A DNA stretch of 64,000 bases, taken from NCBI RefSeq assembly GCF_030272615.1, contig NC_081408.1:622356476-622420475 (forward strand), in the 5' to 3' direction. The translations under genes were made by a program, and so were the position numbers. Shown here piece after piece: positions 48,124 to 55,800 of the stretch; position 1 is the stretch's first letter, and the number at the start of each line of letters is the position of its first letter. The notes beneath the pieces were generated by a model that saw only the letters and a list, made by a program, of their open reading frames with translations, had not been told where the DNA came from and did not search any database. This DNA comes from Cryptomeria japonica (lineage: Eukaryota; Streptophyta; Pinopsida; Cupressales; Cupressaceae).

Positions 48124-48241
48124 CGGGAGATTGTCATGATTGCATTTAACAGCTTAAATCTAGGAGATTGGCTGATTTTATTGAAATTTGCTACCTCTAA
48201 ATTCGAAAATAAATTCAAAATCTTCTCTCTCTCTCTAGTGC

Positions 48242-51200
48242 ATGAGTTTTACAACAATAAGCCCTACTTACACTATTCCCGTTAGACGAAGCCTTAGAAT
48301 TAAGTCTTTCCAAGGTTTAATTACCGAGGAGATGGAACCTAATTTGAATGGCCTTTTTAACAAGGACACTGGTAATTCCTCTAATCCTCTTAATGATGAA
48401 GAAGCTCTCCATGAGGTTTCCATAGAACAACTTTTGAAATTGGATAACCAATTTGATAATTTTCAGCAATGGATGTCTCAAGAATACCTTGATAGTCAAG
48501 CTCTTTCATTAATTGAGGGTCTAAAACGTATGGTTCAAAGTGATAAGAATGGAATTAATATTTTGCGTAGTATTGCACACATTGTGGATTCGAATGTGAT
48601 TCCTATGAAAAGTTGTGCTGAAACTTTAGGTTATACACAACCTCCTACTCAAGTCAATCATTCTATCCCTTTGACAACTTCTATTGCTAGTATACCTACT
48701 TTTACATCAAACATAATGACTACTTCAATACAAAACATTCTTCCTATGATCACCAGTCATGGGGGCAATCCTTCCTCTTCAATCAACCCTCTTCCTTCAT
48801 TCAATCCAACTTCTTCATTCATTCCTTCAATGAGTGTCCCTATTACATATCCACAAATGAACATGATGCAAGGGGGCAATTCATTCAACCATTCCATTCC
48901 TCCTTGTAGTGCTCCTTTTTTCCAATCATCTCCTATGACTAACCATCATAGTGTCCCGCCACCTTACTCTCAATCAATACCTTCTTTCAACAACATAATA
49001 CCTCCATCACAATCTAACACGTCTAATATGAACTCTTCGACTGAAGCGACCATTAACAATCTTGCACAAACTGTCTCTTCTTTACAGCAACAAATTGCCT
49101 CTATGAATCAATCTAAGTTTAGTGTGCCCACATTTGATGTTGCGAGCCCACTTTCTCTTGATATTGTTCGAGCTATCCCCCCTAAGCATGTTGAAATCCC
49201 GCAGTTGGAGCTTTATAATGGTAAGCGTGATCCTCTAACACATGCTAAGACCTTTCAAACAATATGTACCGATTTTGCTCATGACCAAAGGTTGCTTGCA
49301 AAACTGTTTACTAGAACATTAAGAGATAAGGCTCTACAATGGTATTGCTCATTGCCTTCCTATTCTATTACTTCTTTCCAACAACTTGCAAATGCTTTTA
49401 TTCAACAATTTCAAAACAATATAGGTCCTAAAGTTACTTTGATTGATTTAATGCATTGTAAACAAGGTGTTAAAGAAAAAGTGACTGATTTCATTGGTAG
49501 ATATAAGCATTTGTATGCTCAAATTTCTTTTCCAGTGCCTGACAATGATATTCAAAGAATCTTTATTTCTAATTTACAAAAAGATATTAGAGAAAAACTT
49601 CTATTTTCTGAGTTTACTTCTTTCCAACAGTTGTGTGCAACTCTTCACAATTATGAACTGACTGTGAGTCAAATGGAACAAGCAAATCCTATGGCTTCGA
49701 GTGATAAGGGTGATAGTAGTCAACAACCATTTGGGAAGTTTAAACCGAACAGAGAGTCCGCTAAGTTCAATGAAAGCATCATCAACAACAATGTGAATGC
49801 AGCATCAGGTGTGCCTCCTATTTCTAAGTTTTTCAAGAAAGAAAGAAAGTTTACTCCTTTGAATGAATCATTGCATAGTATTATGAATAAGTTATTGGAA
49901 CAAAATGTTCTTACTCTCCCTCCTATAAAGCAAATTGATCCTGCAAACATTAATTCACCCTATTTTGATAACAAATCTTTTTGTCAATTTCATTGTCAAC
50001 CTGGGCATGATATTGAAAAATGTTTTGCTTTAAAGGGTAAAATTCAAGATTTGATTGATAATAATACTATCTTTGTTTCAGGTGTGAATGACAAAGGCAA
50101 CACATCTGTAGCTCTTCCTAACCAAAATCTTAAGATTTTTACTGATCCATTACCTTCTCATACCTCTAATGTGATTGAGACTAATGATTCCTCTTTCTCA
50201 CCTGATGGTCTTGTGTCTATGACTCCGAATGTGATTAACTTTGTAGAGCAGCAGAAAATCCCTAAAGAACCTTCCATCACATTTGATTCCAGTGAAACTA
50301 TTAGGGCACCCGATGGTCCTTTATATATAGTTGCAAAAGTCAAGAATACACCTTGTCATGGAGTGCTTATTGATCCTTCTTGCATGGTTAATGTTATTAC
50401 TGAAGAATTTCTTTTTACTTTGCAATTGAATCAAGTGATCTATGACAAAACAAATGTGGTTGTGAAATTATTTGATGCATTTTCTTCTCCTGCAATTGGT
50501 TCTATTACATTACCTATTGAGGTCTATAACAAATCCCTTGATGTAAGCCTTGCTATTATTCCATCATCCGAACAATTTCGTGTGAAGCTAGGCTATCCTT
50601 GGCTATCTTCCATGAAAGCTATTACTTCTCCTATTCACAAGTGTTTCAAATTTCCCCATAATGGTGAAGGTGTTACTATCAATCATAGTCTCTTTAAACT
50701 AGCTGAAAGAACTTCTAGCATTCCTATTGATTATTTTTGGCCGAAACAATTCCAATCTCTTCCACCGCGAAGTGATCATCTTTTCAAATCTTATCAAAAG
50801 TGGAAAAAAGATATGATCCTATCTCTAAGTGAACCTAGAACACCCAAACTTGATATTCCTATCATTCTTGAGAAGGAAGTTCTTCCTTTGAAAGATAAAA
50901 CTAATGTCTTTCCTCAAGAAGATTCCCAACCCATTCCTATGGATGTGACTATGTCTATGTCTAATAAACTTTCTAAAAGTAGACCTATACCTCCTCGTCA
51001 TGATGGACTTGGTCTCCTTCCTAAACCAAATATTCCTCCTTTATATGGAGCAGTTACTCCTCCTCAATCTTCTCAACTTCCTACTAAGACTAGACGAAAT
51101 CGTTCTGCGCATGAACGCTGACGAAAGCGTTGTCTTAGAGCTTGTGCAGCTGCTTCTCAAACTTTGCAATCCCCAAAAACACATTCAACTAGCATTATTC

Positions 51201-51589
51201 CATTTTCTCCTCAGCCAAAAATTGAGCCAAAATCTCCTAAACATAAGATGCATGATGGTTTTGATCCTGTGCGAGTTAAAGATCCTATTTTCATAAATCT
51301 TGATGATGATATAGATGAAAATGTTATTCATGATGAAATTGTTACTCCTCTTGCTTCTGATAGTGAATATGAATATGTTGATATTGATAACCATTTATCT
51401 AACGAATTTTCTAAAGCACATATCCTAGCTCCTAGACAAGAACAACATGGCTTGGAACATGAACATAGCCCTTGTTTGAATCTTGTGATAGCTCCATCTG
51501 CTGTGTTGGATGTTCCTCCTCTAGCGTGTTTCCTACCTTCCCGAAATATTGATCAGCAAGATCGGGGGGTGGATGACGTGCTAGACTAG
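48242..51589 (+). pseudogene. gag: Gag plus protease-like polyprotein (element K), one TGA
   Basis: Opens at ATG 48242; 959 codons to TGA 51119-51121, then the same frame stays open 155 more codons to TAG 51587-51589. The context CGC TGA CGA fits CGA to TGA at a CpG, so the ancestor was probably about 1,115 codons. Domains: Ser/Pro/Asn/Gln-rich N-terminus (about 140-290); retrotransposon Gag domain (about 319-478, PQLELYNGKRDPLTHAKTF, FIQQFQNNIG, FISNLQKDIREKL); zinc-finger-like CQFHCQPGHDIEKC (about 581-594); aspartic-protease-like fold with LIDPSCMVNVI (Asp at about 711) where active proteases have D(S/T)G. The tail is Pro/basic, then acidic. No RT follows. It would form particles and bind RNA; protease activity is doubtful. 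Confidence 0.9.
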
Positions 51590-52338
51590 TTTCATTAGCA
51601 TAGCAGATTCTCTCCTCCTCTCTTTCTTTTGTTACTTCTTCTATGTGTTATTCTCATTCTTCTATTTGTTGTCCTTAGTGTTGTCTACTTGAGGACGATG
51701 CAAAGCATTGAGATCTCTTTGGTCTCTCTCATGTTGACTCAAAAGACACATGTGTTCCCTTCTTCTAGGTGACCTTCCTTGATTGGGGAATGAAGAACAA
51801 TTATGCATACATACATATGATATACATGGATTATCATACAGCATACTGACCCCAAGGAAAGTGAAGTCACCTCATGATTTGTGTTTTGTGTCTATTATCC
51901 TTGGGTTTATCTCACACTTGGGGGCTAAATCTTTGTGATAACGTGCTCCTTTCCCTTCTCATTTCTTATGTGTATCACTACCTTAAAGCAATCACCCCCG
52001 ATGAGGCATGTGCGATCGCTTTAACATACGGGGGCATACACCCCGTCCATATCTCTTCAGGATACTTGAAAATTTCTTGGCAAACTTAGCTTTGCCTTGA
52101 AAATTTTTGGTATTTTTCTTACATGACTCATAGTGAGAGAACCTTACTACTGATAGTCATGGTTTTCCCTCGTGATCTTCCCTTTTACTTTGTCAATCGA
52201 AGTCGTAAGATCCTTAGTCAACTGGGGGCTTGGTGTATCTTGCCTCCTTGACGTGGTGAAAGTCTTTCAATGTTGTTTCCTTGTACTTTACCGGAAGTAT
52301 GGGTGTACGCTTATACTCCCACTATAATGGGGGCTAAA
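51590..52338 (+). other. 3' region of element K with purine tracts
   Basis: Non-coding. The sequence TGGGGGCTAAAT occurs at 51919-51930 and again abutting the 3' LTR (about 52329-52338). Further GGGGGC tracts lie at about 52029 and 52224. The LTR-proximal copy is the plus-strand primer candidate. Confidence 0.72.
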
Positions 52339-53577
52339 TGTAGCGTCCTAAAATTGTGACACTTGCAATTTTGACTGCATTTGGGTCTTCACGATGGCGA
52401 CGCAACATTGAACCTAAATGGAGACCCCGAAACCTATTTACGACATCAAAAAATGCATCTTTTCTGCACCTTGGCCTGATCCTCCTTGCACCCTGCTATC
52501 CCAGGAGGTGGGACCATGGCGCCCAGTGCCTTGTTCCTTCAGGACCATGGCGCCCAGCACCCTGGTTCCTTAGGACCATGGCGCCTAGCGCCCTGGTCCC
52601 TGGCCCTATTTTGGGCCTGATCTCTTATGGGGCATCGGGTCTTCAAGTTTGCAAATTGGAAAATAATGTTCCTAGGTCGGCTCAAGGTCAGAAAAATCAA
52701 TTTCCTAACCCTAATTGACAAGTATATAAACTACATTTCCCCTCTCAGAAAGGGTAGATGGTAAAAGGAGGAAGAACATATGTGTGCAAGAGGCGGAAGC
52801 GATAGGCAAACATTCAAACATCCAAGCATTCTAAGTCTCCATTCAAGGCTAAGTGTTGCATTCAAGACAAGGATTCAACCATTGAAGAGGAGATCACTTA
52901 CAACATACAACATACAACATCATTACACCTTCGCATGTAAGAATACAAACATTCTTACAACAAGGTATCAGTACTTGATTACATTACAAACATTTACATT
53001 TACAGCATTCTCATTTCTTGGTTAATTCCAAAACTGGGGTTTGACCTAAAGGCAAACCCCTAATCCCTAACCCCCCAATTTTCCTCTCTTTTCTATGTGT
53101 AGGTTGCAGGTATGCAGTTGTAATTGAAGATCTGGAATCCTTCGCATAGACAAACAGATCCCCCTTCGTTTCGCGGATTTTTCGGAGGACTATGTGCACT
53201 CCGGGCGCCATCGTCCTATCAAATTTCACTCAAACTTGTAGGACAGCACCGTCTCAACATTTTACTACTAATTCCAAGTCCGTAGCTTCATCCTATGTTT
53301 CTATTTTTGTCTACAAATGAATCTTTCTTACTTTTACATACACTCCTAGTTCAATCCTTCTATCTACATTCTTTACAAAAGAGGGTAGCCTTGTTGTCTC
53401 AACCCTTGAAACTCATTTAGAATTCAATCTTGCATTGTGTGGGATTGGATCTTGTGAGTTCCAACCCCTCTTTTAATGTAAAGTCTCTCCTAAGTGAAAA
53501 CCATCAATCCTAGTGACCTCCTTTCTCTCTCCTTGGAGTGGGGGGGGAACACCTAGGGTTCGATTTTCTGCTTTACA
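52339..53577 (+). repeat. 3' LTR of element K
   Basis: 1239 bp, TGTAGCGTCC...GCTTTACA. TATA at 52723-52730, GTGCAC at 53194-53199. It differs from the 5' LTR by three tandem 31-bp hairpin units instead of one (52511-52603) and by lack of the ~27-bp CAAGCATT expansion. Confidence 0.95.
52511..52603 (+). repeat. 31-bp tandem hairpin repeat in K 3' LTR
   Basis: Three units starting GGACCATGG at 52511, 52542 and 52573. Each can pair GGACCA-GGCGC with GCGCC-TGGTCC (best in the third unit). The 5' LTR has one (46011). Confidence 0.85.
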
Positions 53578-53582
53578 ACTTA

Positions 53583-54354
53583 TGTAGTAAGTATGTGAAT
53601 TATAATTGAGGGGCTTGCACTTGTAGGAAGGCCAACATCCTAGAGCACACTGCTCATCACAAAAGGAGCCTCACTATCTACATAGAAATCAAGAGTACAA
53701 TCCGGAGAAGTGTTGAATAGCAAAAGATAGCATCTCCTATGCCTGAGTATAGTTCTGGTTAAGCTCAATATCGGAGGAATAAATCCTCTTACACAAACCC
53801 AATTGGATCTCCAATAATCGACCAACTCCTCTTCCTGAATTATATTACATTATTCGCACATTACATTCATTGACCATGACCTCTAGCAATAACCATGATG
53901 ATCTTCAATGAGATCGTACATCTATATAACAAACCCTTGACCATAAACAATTAGGTCAAACACCAGATAATAAACCAATTACATAATTACAAATTGTGTC
54001 GGCCTTAGACCAAAAAAATAATACCAACACATAAGACATCTAGAAAATACATCAATAGGTCATATCCACATGTTACTTTAAAATCAGTCCATAATCTAGA
54101 TCAACTGGGACCCAGTATAGGTCCACACGTTATAGCAATGATCTCCATCTGCCAAGTCTCAAACATGATCACCAACAACATCCAAAAACTCCACTAGAAT
54201 CTGTACCAACACCACTTATGCAATTCATCAAAGATCTCCACCAAAAGCTCTACTAATAAAACCCTCGCTGGAACCAGAAATTAATCTTCTAAGCAAGCAG
54301 GATAAAATTTGATAACCAGACCAAAACCAACTGACCAAATATGAGTATGAGTAT
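53583..54354 (-). repeat. 5' LTR of element F, part 2 (truncated)
   Basis: Continues the LTR after K (TGTAGTAAGTATGTGAATTA, matching 39966 on). It stops after GAGTATGAGTAT, about 180 bp short of the full LTR, exactly where I begins with TGTTGTCC. Confidence 0.9.
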
Positions 54355-54524
54355 TGTTGTCCTTGATTTTAGCACAGCCAAAATCATGAGGCAACCCTAT
54401 GAAACTAATCCATTTTGTACCTTATGGTCTCCGAGAGAGCTTAATCGACTTGGTCGGTTAGTTCATTTTGTTCCTTGTTTTCTATTTTTATCATTTTCCT
54501 AGTACCTTCAAGTTTGCAGTTTTA
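54355..54524 (+). other. 5' end of element I before the arrays
   Basis: 170 bp of non-coding sequence, TGTTGTCCTTGATTTTAGC onward. No palindromes here. Likely the start of an LTR or terminal region. Confidence 0.45.
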
Positions 54525-54785
54525 CCTGCAGTTCGGACTTTAAAGTCTAAACTGCAGGGTTCTTTTTGCTTTATAAACATCAGATTTTAAAGTCCGATGT
54601 GTATTTGTAGGTTTTCTTGCCTGCAGTTCGGACTTTAAAGTCCGAACTGCATGTGGTATTAGCCTGCAGTTTGGAATTTAAACTCTAAACTGCAGGTGGT
54701 TTGTCTAAAGGTTGCATGTCAAACTTTAAAGTCCGACATGCGAGAATTTCTCGCCTGCATGTCGGACTTTAAATTCCAACATGCA
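54525..54785. repeat. Palindrome array, block 1 (element I)
   Basis: Six quasi-palindromes with core GGACTTTAAAGTCC, centred at 54541.5, 54588.5, 54636.5, 54679.5, 54727.5 and 54770.5 (spacings 47, 48, 43, 48, 43). The third (54622-54651) is a perfect 30-bp palindrome. Outer arms differ but stay paired: TGCAGTT/AACTGCA in units 1, 3 and 4; AACATC/GATGT in unit 2; GCATGTC/GACATGC in units 5 and 6. A small hairpin CGAGAA-T-TTCTCG sits between units 5 and 6. Confidence 0.93.
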
Positions 54786-55096
54786 ACTACGAGTTGTAAT
54801 TAATGCAACATTAATTGATAAATTAGGGTTTGTTTAAATGCTTTTTAAGTTAATGTTTGCATTTTTAGTCTTCATTTTCTTTGTCCTGTGCATGCCCTCC
54901 TCCATTTTCCTCACCATGACTCGGATTTTGCTCACCTTCACTCGAATCAGATCTCTCCTTGTCATATTTTTCAACATCATTTGTTGCGGAAGAGGTAGGG
55001 TTTGTATTTTCTTTTCTTTTTGGGTTTTTGTTTGCTTTTAGCTTTTTCGTTTGTATTGTCTTATTTTCTTTTGGTTTTCGCTTCGTGTGTCGGAAG
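54786..55096 (+). other. Gap between palindrome blocks (element I)
   Basis: About 310 bp without palindromes of the array type, apart from the AT-rich inverted repeat around TTAATGCAACATTAA (54800-54816). It is T-rich in its second half. By analogy with J it should hold the transcription start; I see no strong TATA box. Confidence 0.5.
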
Positions 55097-55671
55097 AGCA
55101 TTCAGATTTTGAACTCCGATTGTCTCCCTTGTTTCAGAGGACAATCGGACTTCAAAACCCGATTGTCATCTAAATTCCCCCTTCTCAAGCCGCATACCAG
55201 ACTTTAAAATCTAGTGTGTAGCTGAATTGAAGGATCTCCGCATATCAAATTTTAAAGTCCAATATGCAGGATCATAACCTTCGCATATCGGACTTTAAAA
55301 TCCGATATGCGCAGAAGGATAGGTTGACATGTCAGATTTTAAAACCTGACATGTCAACCAATTGTTTTTCCCTTTGTAAACATGTTGGACTTTAAAGTCT
55401 AATGTGCCTTTAATCTTTCCCAAGTTTCACATCGGACTTTAAAGTCTAATGTGCTTGTTTTCACCCCCAACACATCGGACTTTAAAGTTCAATGTGTTAT
55501 TGACTTCCTCGGATTGACACATCCGACTTTAAAGTTTGATGTGTTGATGACCCATCTCGGATTTGCACATCAACTTTAAAGTCTGATGTGCTGATCAAGG
55601 TATTTTTAATTGCATTTTGAACTTTAAAGTCCGATGTCCAATTTTTGTTTTCAAAAGAGCATGTCGGACTT
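55097..55671. repeat. Palindrome array, block 2 (element I)
   Basis: About twelve units. A weak one is centred near 55107; clear ones are at 55153.5, 55205.5, 55253.5, 55296.5, 55340.5, 55393.5, 55440.5, 55483.5, 55530.5, 55577.5 and 55625.5 (spacings 52, 48, 43, 44, 53, 47, 43, 47, 47, 48). A half unit lies near 55659. Arms: GACAATC/GATTGTC; CGCATATC/GATATGCG (55282-55311); GGTTGACATGTC/GACATGTCAACC (55322-55359, 38 bp with one mismatch pair); CACATC/GATGTG in the last five. The core is ACTTTAAAGT throughout. Confidence 0.93.
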
Positions 55672-55800
55672 TTTTCCCTGACCTGATATTTTTGGCAGTT
55701 TTACTCCCAAGCCTGTTTTGAGTCCCATTTTTCGATCCATTTGAGAAAATTGATTTTGATAAGAATTAATAGATAATCATCAGTGTTGAATGTAGTCATC

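Larger units (their letters stand above)
47045..48241 (+). other. Leader of element K with two stem-loops
   Basis: Begins TTTTGGTGAATCTGACGTG after the LTR; TGGTGAATCTGACGTG is the primer-site candidate (tRNA not assigned). No coding potential. A ~130-bp segment occurs twice, around 47395-47560 and 48015-48190. Each copy holds an inverted repeat AAATTTTGAAAAAA / TTTTTTCAAAATTT with a ~44-nt loop carrying GTGCAC (47456-47461 and 48080-48085). Confidence 0.7.
45839..53577 (+). mobile_element. Element K: Gag-only gypsy-type retrotransposon
   Basis: Both LTRs present (45839-47044 and 52339-53577), with perfect 5-bp duplications ACTTA (45834-45838 and 53578-53582). The 5.3-kb interior has a leader, one Gag plus protease-like ORF interrupted by a single TGA, and a 3' region with purine tracts. 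No RT, RNase H or integrase motif exists anywhere inside. This is the structure described for terminal-repeat elements with a GAG domain (TR-GAG); mobilisation would need enzymes from a full gypsy element. LTR similarity is high apart from two repeat-length changes, and it is among the youngest insertions here. Confidence 0.92.
39712..54354 (-). mobile_element. Copia element F (minus strand), split by element K
   Basis: 3' LTR at left (39712-40932), purine tract 40933-40947 (complement), pol and gag on the minus strand (45520 down to 41296), primer site 45566-45577 (complement) and the 5' LTR from 45579 rightward. The 5' LTR is interrupted by K (45839-53577) and cut short at 54354, where I begins. 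Its LTRs start with the complement of ...CTAACA and carry a long G-run (complement of the U5 C-run). It is a different copia family from A/B/E. Confidence 0.93.

Noticed and set aside
54838-55207. Phe/Leu-rich ORFs in 54838-55207 that could be membrane peptides
   Set aside because: T-rich sequence forces hydrophobic codons; they overlap the gap and palindrome block and have no counterpart in J.
54525-55671. CRISPR-like array (regular repeats with unique spacers)
   Set aside because: The repeated part is a palindrome with variable arms, spacers are 13-20 nt and irregular, and the setting is plant retroelement DNA with no cas genes.
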